From contig NZ_VDYR01000001.1 of assembly GCF_006346325.1 (NCBI RefSeq), positions 1,860,001 to 1,924,000 on the forward strand: a stretch of 64,000 bases of DNA. Reading direction: 5' to 3'. Origin of the DNA: Sphingomonas japonica (GTDB lineage Bacteria; Pseudomonadota; Alphaproteobacteria; Sphingomonadales; Sphingomonadaceae). The notes beneath the pieces were generated by a model. That model was not told the origin of the DNA and did not search any database. It saw only the letters and a list, made by a program, of their open reading frames with translations. The stretch's first letter is position 1. Each line of letters begins with the position of its first letter. The position numbers were made by a program, and so were the translations under genes. Shown piece after piece: positions 54,629-63,358 of this stretch.

Positions 54629-56277
54629 TGCGGATCGCCTCGCTCGGGATAATGGCGTCGTTGCTGGCGCCGATCATGATTCCTGCCGACGCACTGGCGC
54701 AGGAAGCACGCTTCGAACGCTTCAGCTATCAGGGCCGCTCGCAGGAACGGGTCGAGGCCGGGCCGGGCGAATTCCGCAATCCGATCCTGTCGGGCTATTA
54801 TCCCGATCCGTCCGTGACTCGCGTCGGCGACGATTATTATTTGGTGCTGTCGTCGTTCACCCATTTCCCCGGCCTGCCGATCTTCCAGTCAAAGGATCTG
54901 GTCAGCTGGCGGCAGATCGGCAACGCGATCGACCGGCCGGGGCAGCTCGACTTCTCGGGCCTCGCTGTGTCGCGCGGGGTGTTCGCGCCCGATATCTCGT
55001 TCCACGACGGCACCTTCTACATCATCAACACCTGCGTCGATTGTCGCGGCAATTTCGTGATCACCGCAAGGGATCCGGCGGGGCCGTGGTCCGACCCGGT
55101 CTGGCTGTCGTTCGAGGGGATCGACCCGTCGATCTATTGGGAAGGCGACCGCGCCTTCATCGTCAATAACCGCGCGCCCGACGAACCGCCGCTCTACGAC
55201 GGGCACCGCGCAATCTGGATCCAGGAATATGACTGGCGCGCCGGCAAGATGGTCGGGGAGAGTACGCAGCTCGTCAACGGCGGGGTCGATCGCTCGACCA
55301 AGCCGGTATGGATCGAAGGGCCGCATATCTACAAGAAGGACGGCTGGTATTACATGACCGCTGCCGAGGGCGGCACCAGCGTAAACCATTCGCAAGTCGT
55401 GCTGAGGTCCAAGGAGCTGCGCGGGCCCTATGTGCCCTTTGCCGGCAACCCGATCCTGACGCAGCGCGACCTTGATCCGGCGCGCGCCGATCCGGTCACC
55501 TCGGCGGGCCATGCCAAGCTGGTACAGACGCAAAAGGGCGACTGGTGGGCGACCTTTCTCGCCACGCGGCCCTATGGCGACGATCTCTACAATATCGGGC
55601 GCGAGACATTCCTGCTGCCGGTGACATGGCGCGAGGGCTGGCCGATCATTCTCGACAAGGGCAAGCCGATCCCGTTCGTGCTGCCGCGGCCGAACCTGCC
55701 TGCCCAGCCCGCACCCGCCCTGCCGACCAGCGGTGATTTCGGCTATGTCGACGAATTCGACGGTGATCGCCTGGCGATGCAGTGGATCGGCGTGCGCACG
55801 CCGAAGACGTCTTTTCATCGCGTCATAGGGGGCGAGCTGCTGCTCGAAGCGGGCAGCCCGCTCGGCACCACCGATGGCGTCCCCGGCTTTGTCGGGCGCA
55901 GGCAGCAGCATCATGTCGCGACGGTTGCGACCACGGTTCGCTTCACCCCCGAGCGCGATGGCGATCGCGCAGGGCTCGCGGCGATGCAGAGCGATGAGGC
56001 CAATCTGTTCTTCGGCATCACGCGCATTGGCGGAAAGCGCAGCATCGCGCTCTATACCCGTGCAAAGGGAACGGAACGGCTTGTCGCATCTGCGCCGCTC
56101 GCCGACAGCGCAGCATTGACCCTCACGATCCGTGCCGATGCCGGACGCATGGCGTTCGACTATACCGGCAATGGCGAAACCCGGACGCTGGCCGACAATG
56201 TCGATGTCCGCTTCCTCAGCACGCGCGAGGCGGGCGGGTTCGTCGGGACGGTGATCGGGCCCTATGTCGGCCGCTGA
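54628..56277 (+). CDS. GH43 beta-xylosidase with C-terminal beta-sandwich domain
   Basis: A 549-residue secreted enzyme: signal peptide to about residue 24 (PADALAQ), GH43 propeller with base D60 (GYYPDPSVTRVGDDYYLV), D166 (GIDPSIYW) and acid E230 (VWIEGPHIYKKDGWYY), then a beta-sandwich of the GH43_C2 type (about 370-549). This architecture is typical of beta-xylosidases acting on xylo-oligosaccharides. It is coupled to xylA (TGATG). Its stop lies in the left arm of a hairpin shared with the convergent operon. Confidence 0.93.
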   Translation: MRIASLGIMASLLAPIMIPADALAQEARFERFSYQGRSQERVEAGPGEFRNPILSGYYPDPSVTRVGDDYYLVLSSFTHFPGLPIFQSKDLVSWRQIGNAIDRPGQLDFSGLAVSRGVFAPDISFHDGTFYIINTCVDCRGNFVITARDPAGPWSDPVWLSFEGIDPSIYWEGDRAFIVNNRAPDEPPLYDGHRAIWIQEYDWRAGKMVGESTQLVNGGVDRSTKPVWIEGPHIYKKDGWYYMTAAEGGTSVNHSQVVLRSKELRGPYVPFAGNPILTQRDLDPARADPVTSAGHAKLVQTQKGDWWATFLATRPYGDDLYNIGRETFLLPVTWREGWPIILDKGKPIPFVLPRPNLPAQPAPALPTSGDFGYVDEFDGDRLAMQWIGVRTPKTSFHRVIGGELLLEAGSPLGTTDGVPGFVGRRQQHHVATVATTVRFTPERDGDRAGLAAMQSDEANLFFGITRIGGKRSIALYTRAKGTERLVASAPLADSAALTLTIRADAGRMAFDYTGNGETRTLADNVDVRFLSTREAGGFVGTVIGPYVGR

Positions 56278-56298
56278 CGCGTAGCGCCTGCGTCAGCG
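56272..56298. terminator. Bidirectional hairpin between the two xylose operons
   Basis: CGCTGACGC and GCGTCAGCG form a perfect 9-bp stem with a 9-base loop. Each arm contains the stop codon of one of the convergent genes (TGA at 56275-56277; TGA on the minus strand at 56293-56295). There is no T-tract in either direction. Confidence 0.5.
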
Positions 56299-57102
56299 CC
56301 AGCCGGCGTCGACGAAATAGCTGTGGCCGGTGATCAGCCGCGCGTCGTCGGACGCCAGAAACATCACCATCGCAGCGATGTCGTGCGGCAACAGCCGACC
56401 CTTGAGGCACTGCGCGGCGACGATCTCCGCCTCGCCCTCCGGCGTGTACCATTTCTGCTGGCGCGGCGTGCGGACATTGCCGGGAATGACGCATGTCGCG
56501 CGGATGCCGTCATGGCCAAGGTCGCGCGCCAGACTGCGCGTCAGTCCCTCGATCGCAGCCTTGCACGTCTGGTAGAGTGTCAGGTCGCTGAGCCCGAGAT
56601 GCCACGAGATCGAGCCGAGATTGACGATCGCGCCGCCCCCCGCCGCGCGCATCGCCGGGATCACCGCCTGGGTGCAAAAGAACATGTGCTTGAGATTGAC
56701 CGCGAAGCGATCGTCCCAATAGCTTTCGGAGATCTCGTCGATCGAATGGCGGTCGTCGTTCGCGGCGTTATTGACCAGCACGTCGAACGCGCCGTGCCGC
56801 TCGATCGACTGCGCGACGATCGCCTGCAGGTCGGCGATCCGGGTCAGGTCGACGCATTCGAAGCGTACCGGTGCCGGGGCCAGCCGCTCGACCAGCGCCG
56901 CCGAATCTTCGCGGGCGATGTCAAGGAAGGTGACGTCGGCGCCCTGCGCGACAAACCCCTCGACGATGCCGGCGCCGATGCCCGATCCCCCGCCGGTGAC
57001 GAGCACGCGCTTGCCGGCCAGGCTGGGATAGACGGCGCGCGGCGCCGCCTGCTGCGACGGTTCCGCGCCCGAACGCGCGACATTGGGGTCAGCTTCTGCC
57101 AT
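56293..57102 (-). CDS. D-xylose 1-dehydrogenase (SDR family, Weimberg pathway)
   Basis: A 269-residue SDR oxidising D-xylose to xylonolactone with NAD. From memory, its segments VLVTGGGSGIGAGIVEGF, NNAANDDRHSIDE, FCTQAVIPAMRAAGGGAIVN, SISWHLGLSDLTLYQTCKAA (YxxxK) and WYTPEGEAEIVAAQCLKGR closely parallel the Caulobacter xylose dehydrogenase. The ATG at 57102 with GAAGG upstream is preferred; ATG 57162 would add 20 residues unlike the family. To avoid confusion with xylulokinase xylB no symbol is given. It follows the dehydratase gene directly. Confidence 0.9.
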   Translation of the reverse strand: MAEADPNVARSGAEPSQQAAPRAVYPSLAGKRVLVTGGGSGIGAGIVEGFVAQGADVTFLDIAREDSAALVERLAPAPVRFECVDLTRIADLQAIVAQSIERHGAFDVLVNNAANDDRHSIDEISESYWDDRFAVNLKHMFFCTQAVIPAMRAAGGGAIVNLGSISWHLGLSDLTLYQTCKAAIEGLTRSLARDLGHDGIRATCVIPGNVRTPRQQKWYTPEGEAEIVAAQCLKGRLLPHDIAAMVMFLASDDARLITGHSYFVDAGWR

Positions 57103-57165
57103 GATACCTTCGTTATGCACGCGGCCGGGGCGGTCGGTCGCGGGGGCGGTGCGGTCCGCCATCGC

Positions 57166-58308
57166 TCACGATACCGCGGATTGACGTTTAGCGATGCCGC
57201 GCATGAACGTGCGAATGCCGACGTCCCACGGCGCAGCGTCTTTCGACGTCGTCACGCGGTTGGTCAACGTGCCGAATCGCGGTGACGCGATCGATACCGT
57301 ATCGCCGATTTTATGCGTGAAGCCGCGGCCCGCTTCGTCGCGATCCTGGACCGGCGCGAACAACGTACCCAGGAACAGCACGAAGCCGTCGGGATATTGA
57401 TGCTCGCTCAGCGTCTGGCGAACCAGCTCGTCGGGATCGCGGCTGATCTCGCGCATCGAGCTGTGGCCGCTCAGCACATAGCCGTCGGTACCGGTGATGG
57501 TCATGTCGAGCTCCGCCGAGCGCACATCGTCCATCGTGAACCCGGCGTCGAACAGCCGGACGAACGGTCCCAGCGCCGCCGACGCATTATTGTCCTTGGC
57601 CTTGCCGAGCAACAGCGCGCTGCGGCCCTCGAAATCGCGCAGGTTGACGTCGTTGCCCAGCGTCGCGCCGACTGTGCGCCCGGCGGAATTGACGACCACC
57701 ACGATTTCAGGCTCGGGATTGTTCCATGTCGAATCCGAGCGGATGCCGATCTCCGCTCCCCAGCCGATCGCCGACAATACCGGCGCCTTGGTGAACACTT
57801 CCGCATCCGGGCCGATCGCAACTTCGAGATATTGCGACCACATTCCCGCGTCGATCAGCGCCGCCTTGAGCCGCTGCGCCGGCGCGCTGCCTGGAACGAC
57901 CGAACGGATGCCGTTGCCGACATGCTCCTCCAGCTCGGCGCGGATCGTCGCCGCAGCCTGCGCGTCGCCCCGTGCGCGCTCCTCGATCACCCGTTCGATC
58001 GCCGACACCGCGAAGGTGACGCCGGCGGCCTTGATGCATTGCAGATCGATCGGCGCGAGAAGCTGGAACGTGGCATCCGACCCGACCTGGCCGAGCTCGT
58101 CGAGCGGGCACAGTTCGGTGCCTGTCAGCGATGCGGCATCGTCGCGATCAAACAGGTCGGCGGTGGTCGGGCACTGCGCAAACACCGAATGCACCATGCC
58201 ATCGCGTACCAGCACCGGCACCGGACCGTCGGGGGTACGCACCCGGCCGCACAGCACCGCATCGGCATGATCGACCGGCAACGCCGCGGATAGCCGACTG
58301 CTGCTCAC
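57166..58308 (-). CDS. xylX: 2-keto-3-deoxy-D-xylonate dehydratase (fumarylacetoacetate hydrolase family)
   Basis: A 380-residue FAH-fold enzyme that dehydrates 2-keto-3-deoxyxylonate to alpha-ketoglutarate semialdehyde. Signature segments include IKAAGVTFAVSAIERVIEER, WNNPEPEIVVVVNSAG (metal-binding E-x-E), GNDVNLRDFEGRSALLLGKA and GTLFAPVQDRDEAGRGFTHK, which match the XylX branch. Translation starts at GTG 58308. An operator lies 34 bases upstream. A xylonate dehydratase (XylD) gene, needed to complete the pathway, is not in the window. Confidence 0.88.
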   Translation of the reverse strand: MSSSRLSAALPVDHADAVLCGRVRTPDGPVPVLVRDGMVHSVFAQCPTTADLFDRDDAASLTGTELCPLDELGQVGSDATFQLLAPIDLQCIKAAGVTFAVSAIERVIEERARGDAQAAATIRAELEEHVGNGIRSVVPGSAPAQRLKAALIDAGMWSQYLEVAIGPDAEVFTKAPVLSAIGWGAEIGIRSDSTWNNPEPEIVVVVNSAGRTVGATLGNDVNLRDFEGRSALLLGKAKDNNASAALGPFVRLFDAGFTMDDVRSAELDMTITGTDGYVLSGHSSMREISRDPDELVRQTLSEHQYPDGFVLFLGTLFAPVQDRDEAGRGFTHKIGDTVSIASPRFGTLTNRVTTSKDAAPWDVGIRTFMRGIAKRQSAVS

Positions 58309-58342
58309 CCTTACACCCCCTCACCATTTATCGCACTTATTA

Positions 58343-58356
58343 TGATACCGCTATCA
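58343..58356. promoter_or_regulatory. Xylan-regulon LacI-type operator 2 (before xylX)
   Basis: TGATACCGCTATCA (minus strand TGATAGCGGTATCA) has perfect 5-bp half-sites TGATA/TATCA. On the minus strand CATAAT follows immediately, so a bound protein would cover the promoter spacer. It lies in the 101-base gap between the cupin and xylX genes and gives that pair its own regulated promoter. Confidence 0.65.
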
Positions 58357-58409
58357 GCGTTGGGAATGCTGCGCAATAGTCGCCGTTCGGCGGCAATTGC
58401 GGACGGGCA

Positions 58410-59435
58410 TCAGGACAGGGCATTGCGCAGGAACGCCCTGAGCCGATCGTCGCGCGCGGCACTCGGACTTCCGAGCACGCTGCGCGCGAATTCCGGGAGG
58501 TGGTCGGCGACGTGCGGCGCTGCATCGTCGAACACGTAATGGCCGAACCATCCGCGCCACGCATCGCGCTCGCCCGCCGGCAATTCCCGGATCGCCAGCA
58601 GCGCGTGCGCCAGCGCCGCCAGCGGCGAGGCTTGCGCGGCGGCGTCCCACCAATAATTGACCAGCACGTTGAGCGTCCCGCGCGCGCGGACATGATGCCA
58701 CCACAAGGCCGGCATGAAGATCGCATCGCCAGGCCCGAGTTCGGCGACACGCGCATGCGCCATCGCCTCGGCAAAGCGCGGATAGCGATCGAGGTCGGGC
58801 GCGTCGGGATCGACCATGCTCGCCGGCTGCCCGGCCATCGTCACATCGATCGGACCGATATGGAGGTTGCTGATCTGGTCGGGCGGAAACATCAGGAAGC
58901 GGCGCGTGCCCGCGACGACGCAGGCAAGGTTGGGCGACGTGTCGAAATGCGTCGATACGCACGTCGCATTGCCGATCCAAACGCGCGGCGTGGCCCCCTC
59001 GACCGGCAAATCGATCGCATTGGCCGCCGTCCATCCCGGCAGGTGCGCGCCCGCCGCCGCCGCGCCGGCATACAGCGCGGGCGGCGCCGGATCCCCGGCG
59101 AGCCGCAGCAACTCCTGGAGCAGGACGCCGACCGGCACCTGCTCGCGGTGGAAATTGAAGCCACGCATATCGTCGCGATAGAAGAAGCGGCCCCCGATCT
59201 CGGGCGCGCCGATCATCACCTCGACCGGATTGCCGCGATCGAACGCGGCGATGTGCTCCGCCATGGCGCGATCGCCTTCCCTGGCCGCGGCAACCGCGGG
59301 CCAGTGGGCGACCTGGCCGCGCAGCACCACCGGCTCGTACACGTCGAACACTTCGCTGGCGAAGCGATCGGCAGCGATTGCCGGGCGCTCGGCAATCGGC
59401 ACGGGGGCGGGGAGGTCGTGCATAGCCTCGCTCAT
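58410..59435 (-). CDS. Cupin-8 (JmjC-like) domain protein
   Basis: A 341-residue protein of the cupin_8/JmjC-like fold. The iron site is H163-x-D165 (VSTHFDTSPN) with a distal histidine around 247-248 (WWHHVRARG), so a 2-oxoglutarate/Fe(II) oxygenase is plausible. Such proteins often accompany TonB receptors and sugar catabolism in sphingomonads and Caulobacter, but substrates are not known. It follows the aldehyde dehydrogenase gene by 28 bases; ATG 59435 has AAGGGGA upstream. Confidence 0.85.
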   Translation of the reverse strand: MSEAMHDLPAPVPIAERPAIAADRFASEVFDVYEPVVLRGQVAHWPAVAAAREGDRAMAEHIAAFDRGNPVEVMIGAPEIGGRFFYRDDMRGFNFHREQVPVGVLLQELLRLAGDPAPPALYAGAAAAGAHLPGWTAANAIDLPVEGATPRVWIGNATCVSTHFDTSPNLACVVAGTRRFLMFPPDQISNLHIGPIDVTMAGQPASMVDPDAPDLDRYPRFAEAMAHARVAELGPGDAIFMPALWWHHVRARGTLNVLVNYWWDAAAQASPLAALAHALLAIRELPAGERDAWRGWFGHYVFDDAAPHVADHLPEFARSVLGSPSAARDDRLRAFLRNALS

Positions 59436-59463
59436 CCCCTTCCCCTCCTTGCGCCAAGCCGCC

Positions 59464-61038
59464 CTAGAGCGTCCAGCTGCCGTCGATGCGCGCGACCACG
59501 CCGTTCTGCGCACCGTCGCGCAGTGCGCCCGGAAGCAGCGCCGCGGGCATGTCCTGATAGCTCACGGGACGCAGGAAGCGATCGATCGCAAGCGTCCCCA
59601 CCGACGTCGAGCGCCCGTCCGAGGTTGCAGGATACGGCCCGCCATGCACCATCGCATGCGTCACCTCGACCCCGGTCGGCCAGCCATTGGCGAGGATGCG
59701 CCCGACAGTGCGCTCGAGGACCGGCAGCACGCGTTTCGCCGCATCATAATCGCCTTCGTCGACCTGCAGCGTCGCGGTCAGCTGACCCTCCAGCTCGGAC
59801 AGGACGCCGACCAGTTCGTCCAGGTCCGCGCAGCGCACCAGCACCGACGACGCTCCGAATACCTCGTGCAGGTGCACCGGATCGGCCATGAAGTCCTTGC
59901 CCGCGACCGAGAACAACGCCGCGCGGCCCTGCGTCGGACCGGCCGGCTCCGCACCCTCGGCCAGCTTGGTGACGAACGGACTGCCCTCGAGCTTGGTCTT
60001 GCCACCCTCATAGGCTTCATGGATGCCGCTGGTCAGCATGACCTGCGCCGCCTGCCCCGACAGCACTTCGCCGGCACGCTCGGCGAAGGCGTCGAGTTCG
60101 GGGCCGTCGATGCCGAGCACCAGCCCCGGATTGGTGCAGAACTGCCCCGCCCCCATCGCCAGGCTCGCGACATAGGCCTCGGCCAGCGCGCCGCCGCGCG
60201 CCTTCAGCGCCTGTGGCATGAGGATGACGGGATTGATCGCCGACATCTCGGCATAGACCGGGATCGGGCGCGGGCGCGCGGCGGCGATCTTCATCAGTGC
60301 CTCGCCGCCGGCACGCGATCCGGTGAACCCGACCGCCTGGATGCGCGGATCGGCGACCAGCGCCTGTCCGATGCTGCGCGACATGCCGTTGACCAGGCTG
60401 AATACGCCCTTGGGCATCCCGGTCTTGGCGACCGCGCGTTCGATAGCGGTTGCGATCAGTTCGGCGGTGCCGGGATGCGCGCTATGCCCCTTCATCACCA
60501 CCGGGCAACCGGCGGCGAGCGCCGCGGCGGTGTCGCCGCCCGCGGTCGAGAAGGCGAGCGGGAAGTTCGACGCGCCGAACACCGCGACCGGTCCCAGCGG
60601 GACCATCCGCAGCCGCAGGTCGGGCTTGGGCGGGGTACGCTCCTTGTCGGCATGGTCGATGCGCAGCTTTTGCCACTGACCATCGCGCACTTCCCTGGCG
60701 AACAGACGCAACTGGCCGGCAGTGCGACCGCGCTCGCCGGTGATGCGCGCCGCCGGAAGCCCGCTCTCGCGGCTGGCGCGCTCGACCAGGGCGTCGCCCA
60801 GCGCCTCGATCTCGTCGGCGATCGCCTCTAGAAACTTCGCTCGCTCCTCGAGCGGCGCGGTCGAATAAGGCAGGAACGCCGCTTCCGCCGCAGCGCAGGC
60901 GTCGGCGACGTCCTGCTCGGTCGCGCCGTGAAACTCCGCGTCGTCGATCTCAACACCCCTGGCAGGGTCGTGCGCACGAAAGCTCTGGCTCGATTGGCGG
61001 CGCTCGCCGCCGATGAACAGGTCTCCGGTCAACTTCAT
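59464..61038 (-). CDS. Alpha-ketoglutarate semialdehyde dehydrogenase
   Basis: A 524-residue aldehyde dehydrogenase: LFIGGERRQSSQSFRAHDPA start typical of 2,5-dioxovalerate dehydrogenases, VAVFGASNFPLAFSTAGGD, VGFTGSRAGGEALM, the catalytic cysteine in MGAGQFCTNPGLVL and catalytic glutamate in VYAEMSAINP. It oxidises alpha-ketoglutarate semialdehyde to alpha-ketoglutarate, the last Weimberg step. ATG 61038 lies 6 bases after AAGGAG; ATG 61041 is also possible. It follows the alpha-glucuronidase by 17 bases. Confidence 0.92.
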   Translation of the reverse strand: MKLTGDLFIGGERRQSSQSFRAHDPARGVEIDDAEFHGATEQDVADACAAAEAAFLPYSTAPLEERAKFLEAIADEIEALGDALVERASRESGLPAARITGERGRTAGQLRLFAREVRDGQWQKLRIDHADKERTPPKPDLRLRMVPLGPVAVFGASNFPLAFSTAGGDTAAALAAGCPVVMKGHSAHPGTAELIATAIERAVAKTGMPKGVFSLVNGMSRSIGQALVADPRIQAVGFTGSRAGGEALMKIAAARPRPIPVYAEMSAINPVILMPQALKARGGALAEAYVASLAMGAGQFCTNPGLVLGIDGPELDAFAERAGEVLSGQAAQVMLTSGIHEAYEGGKTKLEGSPFVTKLAEGAEPAGPTQGRAALFSVAGKDFMADPVHLHEVFGASSVLVRCADLDELVGVLSELEGQLTATLQVDEGDYDAAKRVLPVLERTVGRILANGWPTGVEVTHAMVHGGPYPATSDGRSTSVGTLAIDRFLRPVSYQDMPAALLPGALRDGAQNGVVARIDGSWTL

Positions 61039-61055
61039 CATTGTCTCCTTGGGTC

Positions 61056-63212
61056 TCAATGGTGGCCGGGCGCAAAAGGATGCGAAATGGCCTTGTAATG
61101 ATCGAGGTCGTGCGCGGGCGGGCGCACCCCCTCTGGCAACGGCCGTTTCGACACGTCGGCGAAATAGGCGATGCTGGCGTCACGCCACCATGTGGCCTCT
61201 TGGCGCTGGATCGCAAGGAAGCGCGTGACTTGCTCGAAGCGTGCGTCATCGATTCGCGGCTCCAGCGCAGCCCAGCGCGCCTGCATGTCGGCGACCGAAG
61301 CGACGCCGCGATCGTAGCGATGAACGAGCTCGGCCCACAGGCTCCGCCCCGACGCCATGCGCTCGTCCCAGCCGACATGGTGGAACCACAGCAGATAGTC
61401 GTCGCCGACGCGCGAACGATCGGCGAAACGCCGCGCCACCGGCGGCGCATATTGCGCGACCGCGTTCGACCCCGACGCTGTCCGGTCGAAGCCGATGCCC
61501 TCCCTATCGGCGCGGTGATAATAAACCGGGTTCCATTCGGGCCGTGCGAGATCCGACACCCATGGACCGGGGCCGTAATGATGCCCCGTCGCCATGAGAT
61601 GCGCGAGGCCCAGCGGCGTCATGTAATCGACCACCGCCTGACGCGATTCCAGCATCATCGCGACCACCGGATCGACCACCGCCGGATCGGGCGCAAAGGT
61701 CTGCGCCGCCCATTCGCGCGCGATCGCCTCCGACGAGAGTGCGTGGTCCCACGCCAGCCGTCCGAAGGCATACCAGTTGGCCTGGTCGAAGGTCGATCCC
61801 GACCAGTTGCGGTCGCTGCCGATATTGGCGACGCCCGCCATCCCGGTCAGGCGATGACGTTCCAGCGATCCATCGACGACCTTTGCGACGGTGCTGCCCT
61901 TGCCCTTGGCATAGGTGTCGGCACCGAGCGCTTCCTCCCACATCGGCGCGAGATAGGCGAGGTGCGTGGCAAAGCCGAGATATTCCTTGGTGATCTGGAA
62001 TTCGATCATCAGCGGTGTCTTGGGCATCGCGCCGAACAGGGGGTGGAACGGCTCGCGCGGCTGGAAATCGATCGGGCCATTCTTGACCTGCAGCACGACA
62101 TTGTCGGCGAACGCGCCGTCGAGCGGCTTGAATTCGCTATAGGCCTGCTTGGCGCGATCCTCCGGATCGACTTGCGAATAGACGAAGGCGCGCCACATCA
62201 CGATCCCGCCATGCGGCGCGACCGCGGCGGCGAGCATGTTCGCGCCATCGGCATGGCTGCGCTTATAGTCCTGCGGGCCGGGCTGACCTTCCGAATTGGC
62301 CTTGACGAGGAAGCCGCCAAAGTCGGGAATCGCGCGGTAGATTTCGTTGGCCTTGGCCTTCCACCACGTCGCCACCGCCGGGTCGAGCGGGTCGGCGGTC
62401 GCCGTCTCGTTCAATTCGACCGGGGCCGACCAGCGCGCCGACAGATACACCTTGATGCCATAGGGGCGCAGCACGTCCGCGACCTTCGCTGCCTTGGCGA
62501 TCCAGGGACCGGTCAGGCTGTCGGGCCTGGCATTGACGTTGTTGAGCACCGCGCCGTTGATACCGATCGACGCATTGGCGCGGGCATAGTCGGTGTACCG
62601 AGGATCGGCATAGTCCGGCAGCTTCCACCAGTCCCAGATCGACTGGCCGGCATAGCCGCGCTCGACCGTGCGATCGAGATTGTCCCAATGGTTCAGCAGC
62701 CGCAGCGCGACCCGGGGAGTTTCGCGTAGGTCGAACGCAGTGACGTCCGCGCCGGTCTGGAGCCGGCGCAACAGCGCGAAGGCGCCGTACAGCACGCCGA
62801 CCGGACGATTGGCGGCGACCACGATCATGTGCTTGCCGCCGCGCGCAACGCTGCGGATGACAAAGCCGTCCTCGCCCAGCGTAGTGAGCGGCAGATCGAG
62901 CGCGGCGATCGATGGCGCTGCGGCGGTGCCGATCAGGACGACGTGGCCGGAGCCTGGCGCCGCTTCATCGGATGGGCCGACCAGCCCCGCCAGTCCGCGC
63001 TCGATCTCACCCGCGGCAATCGCGATCGTCCCGTCGCTGCCGCGCTCCTCGGCGACTACGCTGTGCGCATAGGGTGCGACGGCGACGCGCTGCGCCTCGG
63101 GCAGCGGCTGATATCGCAGCCACAGGTCGTAGCCGTCCTCGGCCTGGACCGGTGCGTGCATCGCCATCGCCGCGAGTAACGCCGACGCCCAGATCCTCCA
63201 CCATCGCCGCAT
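61056..63212 (-). CDS. aguA: GH67 alpha-glucuronidase, secreted
   Basis: A 718-residue enzyme with a signal peptide ([19 protein letters not shown]) and GH67 domains. Conserved segments include [58 protein letters not shown] (general acid region), [12 protein letters not shown] and [14 protein letters not shown]. It releases (4-O-methyl)glucuronic acid from the non-reducing end of xylo-oligosaccharides in the periplasm. The ATG at 63212 with GGAG five bases upstream is preferred to 63260. It heads the minus-strand operon. Confidence 0.94.
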   Translation of the reverse strand: MRRWWRIWASALLAAMAMHAPVQAEDGYDLWLRYQPLPEAQRVAVAPYAHSVVAEERGSDGTIAIAAGEIERGLAGLVGPSDEAAPGSGHVVLIGTAAAPSIAALDLPLTTLGEDGFVIRSVARGGKHMIVVAANRPVGVLYGAFALLRRLQTGADVTAFDLRETPRVALRLLNHWDNLDRTVERGYAGQSIWDWWKLPDYADPRYTDYARANASIGINGAVLNNVNARPDSLTGPWIAKAAKVADVLRPYGIKVYLSARWSAPVELNETATADPLDPAVATWWKAKANEIYRAIPDFGGFLVKANSEGQPGPQDYKRSHADGANMLAAAVAPHGGIVMWRAFVYSQVDPEDRAKQAYSEFKPLDGAFADNVVLQVKNGPIDFQPREPFHPLFGAMPKTPLMIEFQITKEYLGFATHLAYLAPMWEEALGADTYAKGKGSTVAKVVDGSLERHRLTGMAGVANIGSDRNWSGSTFDQANWYAFGRLAWDHALSSEAIAREWAAQTFAPDPAVVDPVVAMMLESRQAVVDYMTPLGLAHLMATGHHYGPGPWVSDLARPEWNPVYYHRADREGIGFDRTASGSNAVAQYAPPVARRFADRSRVGDDYLLWFHHVGWDERMASGRSLWAELVHRYDRGVASVADMQARWAALEPRIDDARFEQVTRFLAIQRQEATWWRDASIAYFADVSKRPLPEGVRPPAHDLDHYKAISHPFAPGHH

Positions 63213-63253
63213 CGCCGCTCCATTCCGTTCGGCGGCTCGTTTCCTGGCTGCCG

Positions 63254-63280
63254 TTGACATCCTTGCCAGGGGTATATCAT
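63254..63280 (+). promoter_or_regulatory. Candidate promoter of the mannonate dehydratase gene
   Basis: TTGACA (63254-63259, perfect -35) and TATCAT (63275-63280) are spaced by 15 bases. The TATCAT element abuts the operator at 63280, so a bound repressor would cover the initiation site. Confidence 0.4.
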
Positions 63281-63293
63281 GGTAGCGGTATCA
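63280..63293. promoter_or_regulatory. Xylan-regulon LacI-type operator 3 (between aguA and mannonate dehydratase)
   Basis: TGGTAGCGGTATCA differs from operator 2 (TGATAGCGGTATCA on the minus strand) at one base in 14. It sits in the 146-base divergent region, so one protein could control both the glucuronidase operon and the mannonate dehydratase gene. Confidence 0.65.
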
Positions 63294-63358
63294 ATAAAGG
63301 GGCTTTGCCGACGGCGTGGACCGAATGGCAGGCCGCGCCCGAAGCGAGAGGATTTTCG

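Noticed and set aside
61041..62729. A 562-codon plus-strand open frame
   Set aside because: Antisense to the GH67 gene; high GC keeps antisense frames open.
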